The notes under the pieces were generated by a model that ran no database searches, had not been told where the DNA came from, and worked only from the letters and a program-made list of their open reading frames with translations. This document shows, piece by piece, positions 1-11,171 of a DNA stretch of 64,000 nucleotides. Position 1 is the stretch's first letter, and every line of letters begins with the position of its first letter. The position numbers and the translations under genes are program-made. The stretch lies in contig OZ037929.1 of NCBI GenBank assembly GCA_964035575.1, positions 496,001 to 560,000 on the forward strand, read 5' to 3'. Origin of the DNA: Rhynchopus sp. YZ270_cl-10. Its lineage: Eukaryota > Euglenozoa > Diplonemea > Diplonemida > Diplonemidae.

Positions 1-2080
1 ACTCCTTTTTCGCTTCAAAGAAAATGTTCTTCTTTTTCGGGGTTTTTTAGACTGCGACACACGGGGACTGGATCAGCGGTCTTTTTCCAAAAAAAAGCAA
101 AACTAAAAAAAAAGAGAAAAGTCGTCAAGATGAAACCTCTAAAAGCCTTGCTTAGTCACCTTCTATATCAAAAAAAAATCAAGAAAAAAAACAAAAAACA
201 GATTACCCTCCCCTCCCACCCCATAGTAACACCCTACCCTTCCCTCCCCCCCAATTTTATTAAAGCTGATACCAAAAAGCTTTCAATTGTGATTACTCAC
301 GTTGAAACCCTTACGCCGAGAGGCTCCACCTCTTTACCCAAACCCCATAGACAAAGCCCAAACCCCAAAAAAACCCCCCAAAACTTAAAGACTGAGTATT
401 TAAAAAAAGAGAAAAAAAGAGTTGAAAGATGCAACGTGCTTCACGTGAAATGTGTGTGTGACGCATGCAATCGATTATAGAATTCTTAGTGTTCCCCTCA
501 GGGCTTTATTTAAAAGAAAAAAAAAAGAATAGCTTTTTTTTGAAAGGATATGTTGGGAGATGTGACAAATCGGGAAGAGCAAAAAAACAAAAAAAGGTAG
601 GGTCGATAAAGTTGTTTTCGTTGATTGCACAAATCCTCTTGTTTGTAGGGTGATTTGGCGACCGGACACGGTAATACTATTTCTCCTGTAAAGCAAGCTT
701 CGTAGGAATTAGAAAATTGTATTGTAAGCTGATCCTCAGCCTTTTAGGGCATTTTTTGCTTTTTGCTTTTGTTTTTCTTTTTTCTCTTATCCGGAATATG
801 TACCGTTCCTGGTACAAAAAAAAAAGGGTTAAAGAGAAGTTATCCCAACTGCCAAAAAACAGTGGAGCTTGCCCATGTGGCAACTACACTATTCCAACAA
901 TTTTTTCAAAAAAAAAAGAATGCTTCCTGCTTACGCAAAGACAACACACAAAACAGAAAAACACCCCCCCATTCACAAAAAAAATACACACTTCCCAAAA
1001 AGGAGGGGGAAAAAAAAGTACACGATAATGAATAAAGGGCAGTCGACCTCATGCAGGTGTGAGCTTCTGAAGTAACGCCTGTAGTAGCTCATTGTCCTTG
1101 CACGCGCGTTTTGTCTGAATTGGTGTGATTTTCCCCAAAATAAAGTGCAAAAAAGGTACTTTGAAAGTGCTTTAAAGGTGTCCTATGTTGGGGTTTTCAA
1201 TCACACCATGAATAAGTATTGCGATTAGTGGGGAAAAGGGTTGGCGTATCAATAACGTTCTAAGCAGGACGGTAAGTACTTGAAATGGAACAACCCTCTC
1301 GTGAACAGTGTACCTTTGGTATGACTGGCTATACCGGGGGTGGACCCTCAACCATGCAGTCCTACATCCATTTTGTCGTGCTATGTTCTTTGCACTATAA
1401 AAGAAGCATCCGCATACCTTTAGCGACAAATAGAGCAGCCAGTAAGTAGACGCCACCATGACGCAGGACGGACACCACGTGACCTGTGTGTGTAGTGTTT
1501 TGGTGTGGACAAAAGACAAAAAAGGGAATGTTTGCAGACTACACACGACAAAAAAAACAAGCTGAGACAGGGAGCTATTGCACCACAACAGATCAAACTA
1601 GAGCGAGACTCTTGTTGCAGAAACACAACAAAACCAGAGCGAACGATGGACCGTAGCTGCTTTCCGGGAAGGGCACGCCATGTACGCCACGTGGGACACG
1701 TTCTCTCGCCACCACGGTCTCTTCCTTTTCTCCTTTTGCAGTGTCGACGTGGGAGAGTGTGGAGAACACTGCAATATTAATAGAGATACGCGAATGTGGG
1801 GAAAGCCGTTTTCAGAATTCGCCCTACCGAACAGGGAGGCCCAGGACTGGCAACGGGCTCACTACAATTCTTTTTCGGTACTTGACAACATGGTGGATAG
1901 CGACTGAGTGCGAGGATGCCTTCAAGAATAAACTCTTCCCCCCTAAACCCCGCCCCTTCATCTCTGGTTTTCTTTATGCAAACGTCGGATGGATGCGTAA
2001 TAATTTGTTGATTTTTTGTTGTACAATCCAAACATCATGTTTTTTTTTTATGTGAAGGGGAAGAGAATGGGACACATCAC
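1..2080. other. Left intergenic stretch, no supported gene
   Basis: I see no convincing coding region. The first kilobase is dominated by poly-A and poly-T runs. A copy of the F2 repeat module lies at about 1283-1385 (core CCTCTCGTGAACAG followed by CAACCATGCAGTCC). Reading frames here are short, run through the repeat, and lack recognisable domains. A short frame at 1680-1907 (+) is better than random but has no family signal, so I leave it uncalled. Confidence 0.5.
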
Positions 2081-2222
2081 ATACCGAATACAAAGAGACG
2101 AATAGCAGCGCCAACGCAAGCCCCAGATGGCTTAGAGCAAACACTGCTTGCGTTTTGAGGGGAGACGAAAACAGCTTCCTGCAAAATAAAAAAAAGAATA
2201 TGGTAAGTGCACACACAAAGTC

Positions 2223-2401
2223 AAAAATAGAAACTTAACACTCATCACACGATAAAACCCACGGGAGAGGTTGTGGTGAAACGCACACATCTCGACCTGT
2301 TTGGTGAGGAGTGGCTCTGCAGCGCGGTTCGTCTCTAGAACCGCAAAAGTGTGTTCAAAGTGCGTTGTTTCTATTTCCCCCTTCATTTCATGAGGTGACA
2401 T
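2223..2401 (-). repeat. Dispersed 178-bp fragment, also at 49829-50007
   Basis: The reverse complement of this stretch matches 49829-50007 with about eight substitutions and a 2-base difference. It is open in one frame on the minus strand (starting MSPHEMKGEIETTHFEH) and the frame is broken in the other copy. It sits in the presumed last intron region of the TMEM39-like gene. Because the other copy lies next to a hAT-like transposase remnant, the simplest reading is a transposon-derived piece rather than a host exon. Confidence 0.6.
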
Positions 2402-2417
2402 AACATAAAAAAACTAC

Positions 2418-4069
2418 CCTCAAAAAGACCATACCACGCGGCGTTCATATTCAGGTCACCAGGGATGCTGCTGTTGCGACACCCATATCCTTTGTACACT
2501 GTAGCCTGCATCAATATCGTGTCATCCACCTGTGTGTGTATTGTGGTTATGCAGTTGTGTAATTGTGTTATGATGTGCCGTTCGGGATACACTCCCTCCC
2601 CCCCCCCATTTGTTATATCGACACAGCTTCTGCCCTTAAATGCCATCCTAAAGATGCTTATTAGCATTCTTCATCGCATTTTTTGATGATTTTGACCATA
2701 CCTTTACAGAAGAAGAGTCTGCCTTCGCAGCAGACGGCACAAGCCCTGGGTGGAAGCGCACCACCGCACCCCTTTTGTAGAGCACACCAGGCTTCCACAC
2801 CGCAACCTCCTTGGGGTCGCTGGGGAGGTTGTTCTCTTTGCCCTCCCGTGGAACGTAGCGCCAGCAGCCGTAGGTATGCACAGTGGTGAGCAGCTCGTGG
2901 ACACGCAATGCCATGAGGCGGGAAGATAAGAGAAGAATCGTATTGATGAAGACAACAACGACGAGAAGACGTGTCCTATGTGCATGCCAGTAGAGGTGGT
3001 CCGAAGAGACGAAGACAACAGGGAAGAGCCCGACATATAACGCATTGGTGATGCTTGCGTACAGAATGTTCTTCATTGTTAGAGAGAAGGACTTCCCCGA
3101 CACAAAAAGCACCGTGCTGTTGCTGGTCTTATTCGCATTTTGGTCGCCCTTTGAAGTCAAAAAAACACATTTCTCAGGCAGACACTTTGCCAACCGATCT
3201 GTAGAAGTCCAGTACAACATAATTGGGGTAAGAAGTAAAAGGATTTTCCCGTACTGCCGGTTGGTCCGTGTTGCGAGCGCGACGCCGAAATATATAGAAA
3301 GGGCGATGACGATGAGGAAGAGAACCGAGGAGACGGCGAAGTTGTGAAACGCTGCCGTCTTTTTCCGTTCGAAGACTTTGGTGGGGTGCTCTGCAGCCGC
3401 GTGTTCACGGTTGAAGAGGCGAGAGAAGAGCCCTCCATTTCGCCCATTCACACCACTCTGGAAGACGTTATTATCCCCATTTCCCCCCCCACTGTTCACC
3501 CCACAACTCATTGGATTCGCGTTAAAATTCGTCGACGGGGAGTACGCAAACATCTGCGCAGTGTGGTTCAGATACACCACCGGGATAAACGACGCAGGCG
3601 CACTGGTCACATAAATCAGATAGTTGTGATAGTGGTGCTGCACAAGCTTCCACACCACCCTGCGGGTCAGCGCCAGAAGCGAGAAGATGAAAGCACAATA
3701 GTCGACCTCCAGGTAGTGCGTTCTATACACATTGTAGTTTTGCACGAGAAGGTGGGTGAAGGAGTACGCAAAAAGCACGGCCTCCATGACCACGTCCAAC
3801 TGGTCGCACACATACATCCCGCTGTACACGGCCACCTTGTCTAAGAGATGGTAGGCCTGTTCCACATTGGTGTCATTCGCGTTGATGTACGACACATGAA
3901 AAAAGTCGTTCCTCCCGTTCAGCGCGATGTTGCTGTTGCTGTTGGTATTGCTGTTCCCACCCGACTGCACAGGCCCCGTACCATTCGCGCTGACATTGTC
4001 GTGCACGGCCTTTGCGCTGTTTTGGTTGCCCTTCTTCTTGGCCTGGCCAGCAGCGGCCTTTCCCCTCAT
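2418..4069 (-). CDS. TMEM39-family multipass membrane protein (3' end unresolved)
   Basis: This is a polytopic membrane protein resembling TMEM39A/B, an ER/Golgi membrane family of roughly 490 residues in animals. Exon 1 (4069-2702, 456 codons) begins at MRGKAAAGQAKKK. An upstream in-frame Met exists at 4246, but the sequence between is low-complexity and unlike the family. Hydrophobic segments include FAYSFTHLLVQNYNVY, the segment followed by LTRRVVWKLV (family: LARRLVWALI), a long one near FAVSSVLFLIVIALSIYFG, and ALYVGLFPVVFV. Exon 1 ends in GTAAAG before the donor GTATGG. Exon 2 (about 2529-2418) carries VYKGYGCRNSSIPGDL, matching the family's YRAMGPYNVAVPSD stretch. A further hydrophobic exon probably lies at 2182-2081 (SPLKTQAVFALSHLGLAL, after TTTTGCAG), but I could not make the phases agree. 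The Asn/Gly-rich N-terminus and middle insert are lineage-specific. Family assignment is from alignment by eye. Confidence 0.75.
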
Positions 4070-4379
4070 AGGGAGCCTCTGAGATGAATCGTGTCCAGGA
4101 GCAGGCTGGGGTGTGTAAAATGTGTGGTATGTGTGTGTTTTTGTGTAGTCTATGGAGAGTTGGTAGAGGGGAGGGAGGAGGGGGAGCAGAGAATGTGGAT
4201 AAAACATTGAGGAAAGCTTTCGGCACCAATGAAGGAACCTACTCACAGGGTGCCATTACCATCGTTGATAGAGCACAGGTCTTGATGTAAGATGTTTTGA
4301 CCCACAGCCGCTATGACATTACGCCATTCACAAAAAACACCGTGGCACCTTACAAACCTGAACAACTTTCTTCCGACTT

Positions 4380-4590
4380 TAAATAAAGCCCTCTCGTGAA
4401 CAGCGTACCTTTGGTGTCAATGCTATGATACACCGGGGGTGGATTTTCCAACCATGCGGTTCATCCGGTTCGTGGTTTACGTCTAAAAGAGAAGTTGAAA
4501 AGTGCAAAACCCCTCACCGTTCATCGACGGACGTAGGATGGTTTTGGGAAAAGAACCTAAGCCTCTCATGCTCAGTCACCTTAAACTTAA
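4380..4590 (-). repeat. F2-F3-F1 repeat module cluster
   Basis: Three dispersed modules lie head to tail. F2 is at 4386-4486 (GCCCTCTCGTGAACAG, then CCAACCATGCGGTTCATCC). F3 is at 4487-4540 (GAAGTTGAAAAGTGCAAAAC, CTCACCGTTCATCG). F1 is at 4551-4583 (AACCTAAGCCTCTCATGC, TCAGTCACCTT). The minus strand is taken as sense because the hairpin core then reads as a GAGA tetraloop and because introns of minus-strand genes carry the same modules in this orientation. Confidence 0.75.
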
Positions 4591-4766
4591 GACAAAGGGT
4601 CAAAAAAGGGTGTAAAATAGATCAAAAAAAAGCGGGAATTTCTTCGATTCGTTTTGTGTCATGTTATTTTTTTTGGGGGGCGAAAAAACCAAAGGCGCTT
4701 TAAAGAGCCTTGACACTGTCTTATGAGGGGTGGAAAAGAGACCAGGGGGGAGGAGAGGGTTATTGA

Positions 4767-4920
4767 GTACACGGTGTGGGAGTCGGCAAAATGACAAAAC
4801 CTAAATGTCATAATTATGACAGCCCTGGGGGTTGTCATTAATAACCCCAAAAAATGACTGTCGCCAGGCATCTCACATATCATTTGGGGTGTCATTTTGC
4901 TGACTACGACACCTGTGTAC
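4767..4920. mobile_element. MITE-like element, 154 bp
   Basis: The two ends are inverted copies of each other over about 30 bases. Left reads GTACACGGTGTG then AGTCGGCAAAATGACA; the reverse complement of the right end reads GTACACAGGTGTCG then AGTCAGCAAAATGACA. The interior holds a perfect 16-bp palindrome TGTCATAATTATGACA. No coding potential. A non-autonomous DNA transposon is the likely origin. I cannot see clear target-site duplications. Confidence 0.6.
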
Positions 4921-6067
4921 CCCCCCTCCTACACGGGTGACCATGTGACCCGGGTAACATACTATTTCCATTGTTACGTAACATTGCTTCAGTAACATAA
5001 TTTTTGTGGCATGTTATGTAAAATGTAAAAACGTACAAAAAGCACATTATGTATCATATTGCCCTGTACATGGCCATCATGTAATGTCAAAAAAGAGGGA
5101 AGAGTTTGAAACCGAAGCACTCAACTGTGCCTTTGGGTAACCGTGAAGTGGGGAGAGGGGTGGTGTCAGACAGGACTAAAAGAAGCCCTTGAACGATGTA
5201 TTATGTACCTCGTGTGCATATGCACACACACACACAGCCATCGTTCAAACATGGCTTGCCACTATTAAGAGAAAGTTTGGTGCAATAAACCTAAGCCTTT
5301 CACTGTGGACCTCATGAATATAGACGTACATAGTTTTTTTTCCACGGCATAGCTCTGAAGGAAAGAAGGGTAAAAAAAAAGGGGGGTAAAAAACGTTTGT
5401 TTACGGTATCCACGAGAGATAGGCGAGGAACGTCTGCGTGGAGTTTACACGAAAAAAAGAAGAGATATCTCTACACGTTGTCAATTATCGATTATTATTT
5501 TTTTTTTGTCGAAGCAATATCACCGAGTTTTGCGGTATCTTTTTTCTACTTTCTTTCCCTCTCTCTTTTCGTTTCATCCCCTTTGCATCTTGGCTTTCTG
5601 AGAGCTCCCGAGAAAAACGGTTGCTAGCTCGTCTGTCCGAAGACTGCTTCCATAACATACGTGTTTGTTTTGTTTGTTTTGTTTGTTTTTTTGTTTTTGT
5701 TTTAAAATCTGCAAAATAAAGTTACCACAACGTGAGAAACACATAAACACAAACGAGAACGGTCACAAAAAGAAAACCATTTTTTTTTTTAAAAAGCAAC
5801 ATCTCCGAGCAACGAGAAAAAAGCTGTTACTGATGTCTTCTTCTGACACAAAAGAGAGTACACCCAAGGGGACTGCACTGGGTGACCCACCCTAATACAA
5901 TACACATATCCGTACCACGAAAAGAAACGTTTATAAGATCCTAGCCTCTTTTTGCTTTAAAAAAAACATGCGGCATTCCGGTTTTTCATCTCTCACGACG
6001 AAGCAAGTTACCCATTCCCTTTATCCACGTTTTGTTAAAGACCCATTTTCTTCCCATTTTTTTTTTC
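4921..6067. other. Intergenic stretch, repeat-derived and AT-rich
   Basis: It holds GTTACGTAACA-type inverted motifs (4955-5060), an F5-like copy with a CA run at about 5190-5245, and homopolymer tracts. A plus-strand CACGAGAGA occurs at 5410 without a flanking stem. No supported gene. Confidence 0.5.
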
Positions 6068-9000
6068 TCATTTCGCAGGATTTTGTGCCATCAAGCTGGC
6101 ATCGTGCATGAGTGACAGCACTGCTGGCACCTCCTTCATATCGGACACAAAGCACTCCGACATCGCTGCGTCCGCCGCACCCACCGCACATCGGATGAAC
6201 TTCTGTGGGACCAACTCCCCTTGCGGGTTCCTTTCATCCACGGTTCCGCGTACAAACGCTTCCTTCATGGCCTCGGTGCCCAGCGTACCAAAGTAGTACA
6301 CCACGGGAAAGGCGTGGTAGCGGGACAGCAGGTTGCGCAGTAGTGTGCTCCGCGTCAGACTCTGTGGGCGGCACTCCACCGAGGACTTTGTCACCGCAAT
6401 CGCAATCGGGAATTGATCCGCCAGCTGATGCAGGACCAACACCAAATCCTTGACAAGCCATTTGGCAAACCCTTGGTCCGCCTTGCCGTACTGCCACGCA
6501 ATCGATGTGTTTTCTTCGTACACCTCTGTTCCCGGGGTTCTTTCTTTGAAATTATGCAGCAGCTTCCGCACCGTCTCCTTCCACGATGTATCCAAACCCT
6601 GTTCAGAGTACTCCCACCTTTCTGCGTGAGGACGTCTGATGTGAAGGCCGTTTTGGCAGCAAAGACCGAAGGGCACAACCTCTCCTTCGACAGCCAATTC
6701 ATCCTCCATGGTCTCCTTAGTCGCTCCTGAGAGGATGTACACTGTGGTGCGTGGGTCTGTTGCTAGCGAGAGAAGCGCCTGTTTCACGTCATTGCTGATA
6801 GTCGTAGTCGTCTCTGACTGAGGTGGTTTTAAGGTGCATTCATAATCAATCAAAACCAGCCGTGTCGAATAGTCACCAAACTCCTTCAGAAATGTTTCCA
6901 GCTCATTCCCCTTCAATGCCAAGGTGCGTGACCTCTGCGACTCCCGTATAATCTCCTCAACACAGGTGCGTGCCCACTCCCCCGACGTCTTCCGCGTCAC
7001 ATAGCGGAGGTTGTAAGAATGGTTCTTCGCCTTCTCAGCGGAAGACATCTCCAGCGCCTTCTTCAGTGCCTCTGCCATGCCCGCCTTGTCGTAAGGGTTG
7101 ACAATGATAGACCCACCCAAGCAAGAGGCAGCGCCAGCAAACTCAGAGAGGATGAGCGGTGCGTGTGTTTCCTTTGTGGCAAGAATGGATTCGTGGGCGA
7201 TGAGGTTCATCCCGTCGCGGGTGGGGGTGATCATCACGACCTGTAGGGATGGGGTGTGTCATGTTTTATGTGAAAGGAGGGGGGAAAAGAAATAGTAATT
7301 GTGGTGCTCCTGACGACCCCATTTTGCGTACTTCTTGCGTACTTAGTGCGTAGTTGTTGCGTACTTGGTACTTTTTATTTCTGGGGTACCAAGTTGATTA
7401 CAAACGCATCTCAGTCGAACTCATGCAAAGGGTGAAAGGTGGGTGTTCCGTAAGAAAAAAGTCTAAGATGACCCTAAGTCTCTCGTGCCCGAGTCACCTT
7501 GGTCAGATTCGTTGTCGAAAAACAAAGCATACGTCTGCGATTCTGTCGAGCGCAAGGCTGTTTTCAATAGACTCTGCTGCCTTGATGTAGATGTGAATTG
7601 GCTGCCAGCCGAGCTGTTGGGGGCGTTTGTTTTATTTTATTGTGGCAAAGTGATGTGGTCGCAAAAGTCGCTTTTTTTATGAGGGCAAAAAAACTTTGTG
7701 CATATGACCTGGTAGCTACCCAACTAAAAAAATCGGGAGCTTTTTATTATTATTTTGCAACAACCCCACTCAAGCATACCGTTCCATGGCTGCCATTGAT
7801 GCGCCCGACCAGCTGCTGGACACGCTCTGTGAGCAGACTACGCTCCTCGTGCACCTCTTCCACCTGCGCTGAGCTGCAGGTTTCGTATGCGTGCACCTGC
7901 TCGTTGTCGAGGATCGACTGCATGAGCATCACCTTCCCGATGTACTCAGGATGCGTCGTGAGGAAGTGGTCAAATGCAAGCAGCTTCTCCACCATTCCCT
8001 GGTACTTATCCAGACGCGTGCACCGCCCCACAACGATCTTCATGTTCGGGTACAGCGCCCGCCACCGCTCTGCCTTCTCCTGCACATCAGTGTGCAACAG
8101 CTTCTTCGTGTACAGACTCACCGTGAGCCCAGTAGGGTTCACAAAGACACGCGTCACCTTCCCGCTTGGGTCGGTCACCCCCGTGGGCCCGTTGTGCCAG
8201 TCGAGGAGAACCGAAACGGAACGCAAAAAGTACCTACAATAGTTGTACGTCTGGAACCCAATCACGTCTGCTGCGCAGAGTCCTGAGAAGAGTTGAATGG
8301 GGGGGTTTTATGAAGTCTATTTTTTTTTGATACTACAAACGGGATGCCGTATCGATGATTCAGCACGCTTTTTTGTTGCTATTTTTGTACTCTTTGGGGG
8401 TTTAACACCAAACACCAGCTAGGATAAGATCATTTTTATACAAAAAGAAAACCACAACATACCCAACAGAAGCGATTCACGGATCGGTATTTGCCTGAAG
8501 AGCTCCGACGACGGGAACGTGCAGTGCAAGAAGAACCCGATCTTCGCGTGCGGGATCCGGCTGCGGATGAAGGCCGGGAGGCAGAGCAAATGGTAGTCGT
8601 GGATCCAGATCACATCCCCTGCACGGTAGTGCGTCGCTACCGAGTCGGCGATGTAGTGCATCACCTTGTTGTACGTACGCCAGAGGCCTTCAATTCCCTG
8701 AAAACGCCGAGAATTCGCCAACGAATAGTTCATAGTCGGCCAGAGCACGCCTTTGCAGAAACGGTGGTAGAAATCCTCACTCTCCTGCTCAGTCAGAAAT
8801 AATGGGTGGCAGCTGTGCTTCAACATCAGCTCCGTCGCTAAGGCATCATGCTTCGCCCTCGGAACCTGCCTTCCCACCCAGCCAATCTGCAGAAACTCAA
8901 TCCCCATATCCCCACGCAGCCCCTTCAGACTCTCCCACACAACATTCCCCTCCCTCTCCGATGCGGCCCAGGTCCCGTCCTCCTGTTCGTGCACGCTGAC

Positions 9001-9111
9001 ACCCAGGTGCATGCTCACGCTCAACAGCTTCGGTGAAGGGGACTGCGGGCTATTCATATTCAACTGCGACATCCCGTCTGTGTAATGCGATATTCGCGGG
9101 TCCTTATCCAT
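6068..9111 (-). CDS. Trehalose-6-phosphate synthase/phosphatase-like fusion, catalytic motifs degenerate
   Basis: Four exons assemble without gaps: 9111-8463, 8282-7780, 7613-7533 and 7240-6068, giving 801 residues. Donors are GTATGT, GTATGC, GTATGC; acceptors CTCAG, AACAG, TACAG. Residues 1-480 are a GT20 glycosyltransferase domain: LWPTMNY, IWIHDYHLLCLPAF, FFLHCTFPSSELFR, ADVIGFQTYNYCRYFL, TPTRDGMNLIAHE. Residues about 530-800 are a HAD phosphatase-like domain. Several key positions differ from active enzymes. The N-terminal NRLPV-type loop is MHLGVSV. The RLDYxKG motif is RLDKYQG (306-312), losing the lysine. The phosphatase DxDxT motif is DYECT (543-547), and GDDxTDED is replaced by GTLGTEAM (about 735). 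This resembles plant class II TPS proteins, so a regulatory or weakly catalytic role is more likely than bulk trehalose synthesis. That role is inference. Intron 3 carries an F1 module. Confidence 0.9.
7461..7510 (-). repeat. F1 hairpin module in TPS-like intron 3
   Basis: AAGATGACCCTAAGTCTCTC then GTGCCCGAGTCACCTTGG is an F1 copy with a diverged stem. An F3-like relic (CAAACGCATCTCAGTCGAAC) lies at about 7400-7440, also inside the intron. Confidence 0.7.
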
Positions 9112-9232
9112 TTGTGTGTTGAGGAGGGGGGAAAAAAACTATCCCCCTTTATAGGACCTTTATAGGGTTATGATGTAATGGGAAAAGGGGTAAAAAAAAA
9201 TGCCAAAAAAAAATATCATTTTTTTTTTTAAA

Positions 9233-10819
9233 TTATGTAAGCTTAACAGTCGCGCGTTTGTTTGCAGTGTACACTAATACGAGGCATGCCAGGAAGTACA
9301 TTGCGGCTGCTGCGAAGAGAATCTGGTAGGTCCGGAGGCTAATATGCGCGATGATGTAGAGGGTGAAGAGCTCCAAGAGGAAGGCGTGGAGGAGGAGGCC
9401 TACTAGGTGCGGTGGGTAGTGCGCGTAGAAGGGCGTGCACTCAGGGCACGCACAGTCTCTACAGGCACAGTTCAGAATCGGCATGCAGGTACAACATGTA
9501 CACACTGGACACGGGCAAATACTGTTTACCACATCAAATGTTACTACCTCATACGTTTTAGAAGCATTCTTCGACCCCCCTCTTTGCTTCTGATTAGAGT
9601 ATTGTTGCGAACAGTGCAAGCTTTTATGGCATGTCTTTCTCCGACAATAATCCTGACAGGAGATGCATGAAAGGCTGATGTTCACGGCGCCGACATTACA
9701 GGGTTGGGTTTTGTGGTGGGCGGGGTGGTGGCACGATGCGCATTTGAAACCAATGGATTCGTGATGTTCACCGTCAGAGGAGGACGCATAGTCTGACTCA
9801 TAAGCGCTGGTATACGACACTGCGGAGTAGGAAGAGGATGGGGAGAAAAAGAATGTGTTTCCCGGGGTGTGCCCTTTGCTTCCTCTACGTCGCCGTGGTG
9901 CGAGGATGTTGACACCACGAAACAGAAAGTAGTACAATACCGTCGCAACAAACACCCAACTCCCCACCGTCACCACATGAAACAGAACCAACACCGCACC
10001 CAACACCCGAGGAACACATTGCACCTCCCCATCCGGCATGCACATCGACATAACCAAATCACAGCAGCTACACCCACCGCAGCATACGGTACTATCAGGG
10101 GTGCTCCGTGTTAATACATGAGGGTTTTGCAGGGACAGTCCAAACGAATACTGTGCAGTCCAATGCACGGTTTCATTAGAAGAGGTGCACGCTTCACAGC
10201 AGTCAGATCCCTTTTGGCAGCATGCTTCCCCGCAGCAAGTAGAGCGTGGGGCCGGGCAGGTGAGCGGTGGTTGTGCAACCTTTGCAAACACTGCAGTAGA
10301 GGTGGTTCTGGTATCTCTGTGCGATGTGTCCAAGCAGCATGACGAGGTTCGCGCCATGCAGACCTCCCCACAGCACTTCTCACAACAACGGTTTTGTCCA
10401 CAACATTCCCCTGCACAATGTGAAGGGCTGTTGTACACCTCTAACGCTGGCTTCAAACGGAGTGGCGAAGCTGCGACGCAAAACGAAGCAAATGAAGCGC
10501 AATCCTTCACACAAATATCATCCACCGAACAACAGCCGCGCCCACAACACACCGGCTGCGCTGCTTTACAGCAATGCGTCAACACCCTCTCATACCTTGG
10601 CTGAAACTCCCCTAGATCCGAGAGGCTTGACACCTCCTGCCCGCCCCCTCCTCTGTCCCTCCGATAGCAGCACGACTCCCCCGCACCACAGAACTGTCCT
10701 ACCGCATCACCGCAACGTTCTCCAGGTACAGCACCCTCAGCAAGAGGCACTCTAGCATCTACATTGAAGGGAAGAAGAAGCAGGAGGAGAGAGAAAAGGA
10801 AAGGGGTAATGTGTATCAT
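9233..10819 (-). CDS. Cysteine-rich membrane protein, unknown function
   Basis: A 528-residue single-exon protein that I do not recognise. It opens with a signal peptide (LFSLLLLLLPFNVDA, 8-22). Residues 35-268 are packed with Cys in CC and CCG clusters (ESCCYRR, QPVCCGRGCC, AGECCGQNRCCEKCC, STCCGEACC, VCCGGCSCCD). A transmembrane helix follows (271-300, VLGAVLVLFHVVTVGSWVF), then a basic stop (PRRRRGSK) and a Ser/Tyr-rich stretch. A second Cys-rich block follows (CPCPVCTCCTC, CRDCACPEC, about 430-458), and two hydrophobic helices end the protein (about 466-520). With three helices, the second Cys block probably faces the cytosol if the signal peptide is cleaved. A surface or endomembrane protein is inferred. 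It starts 90 bases from a stem-loop at 10909-10944. Confidence 0.75.
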   Translation of the reverse strand: MIHITPFLFSLLLLLLPFNVDARVPLAEGAVPGERCGDAVGQFCGAGESCCYRRDRGGGGQEVSSLSDLGEFQPRYERVLTHCCKAAQPVCCGRGCCSVDDICVKDCASFASFCVAASPLRLKPALEVYNSPSHCAGECCGQNRCCEKCCGEVCMARTSSCCLDTSHRDTRTTSTAVFAKVAQPPLTCPAPRSTCCGEACCQKGSDCCEACTSSNETVHWTAQYSFGLSLQNPHVLTRSTPDSTVCCGGCSCCDLVMSMCMPDGEVQCVPRVLGAVLVLFHVVTVGSWVFVATVLYYFLFRGVNILAPRRRRGSKGHTPGNTFFFSPSSSYSAVSYTSAYESDYASSSDGEHHESIGFKCASCHHPAHHKTQPCNVGAVNISLSCISCQDYCRRKTCHKSLHCSQQYSNQKQRGGSKNASKTYEVVTFDVVNSICPCPVCTCCTCMPILNCACRDCACPECTPFYAHYPPHLVGLLLHAFLLELFTLYIIAHISLRTYQILFAAAAMYFLACLVLVYTANKRATVKLT

Positions 10820-10908
10820 AGCATTTTTTTTGTCTTTTTGGGTCTTTTGGAGGAGCGGGATGGGGGAGGAGGAGGAGGTAAAGGTTTTGGTATTTGAAAA
10901 CTTCGTTG

Positions 10909-10944
10909 TATAAGTGTAGCCACCCTAGAGTGTGCTCCACGTAT
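10909..10944. repeat. Imperfect stem-loop, also at 57373-57409
   Basis: GTGTAGCCACCCTAGAGTGT followed by GCTCCAC occurs identically here and at 57379-57405, with partial similarity over about 55 bp. The arms pair (AGTGTAGC with GCTCCACT at the other locus). Here it lies between two minus-strand genes; at the other locus it lies just after a plus-strand gene. Confidence 0.55.
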
Positions 10945-11035
10945 TTTTTGAGGGTTTAAAAAAAAAAGGGGGGGAGATTGAGGTGGTATTCTTGAAATAA
11001 TCTAGAGGAGAGTACAAAAAAAGGTTGGCTTGAAA

Positions 11036-11160
11036 TACAAAAGCCCTCTCGTGAACAGAGTTGTACCTTTTGGTATGACCGGGTGTACCGGGGGGGGGGA
11101 GGTGGACCCTCCCCCTCAACCATACGGTGCATCCATTTTGTGGTTTATATCTGAAAAAAA
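11036..11160 (-). repeat. F2 repeat module
   Basis: GCCCTCTCGTGAACAG, then GGTATGACCGGGTGTACCG, then TCAACCATACGGTGCATCC and TTTTGTGGTTTATATCTG. It lies just downstream of the stop of the minus-strand gene ending at 11172. Confidence 0.75.
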
Positions 11161-11171
11161 AAAGAAGAATT

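Noticed and set aside
1172-1588. 138-codon minus-strand frame
   Set aside because: It runs through an F2 module. The same peptide pieces (KMDVGL, YTVHERV) recur wherever F2 occurs, so it reflects the repeat and not a gene.
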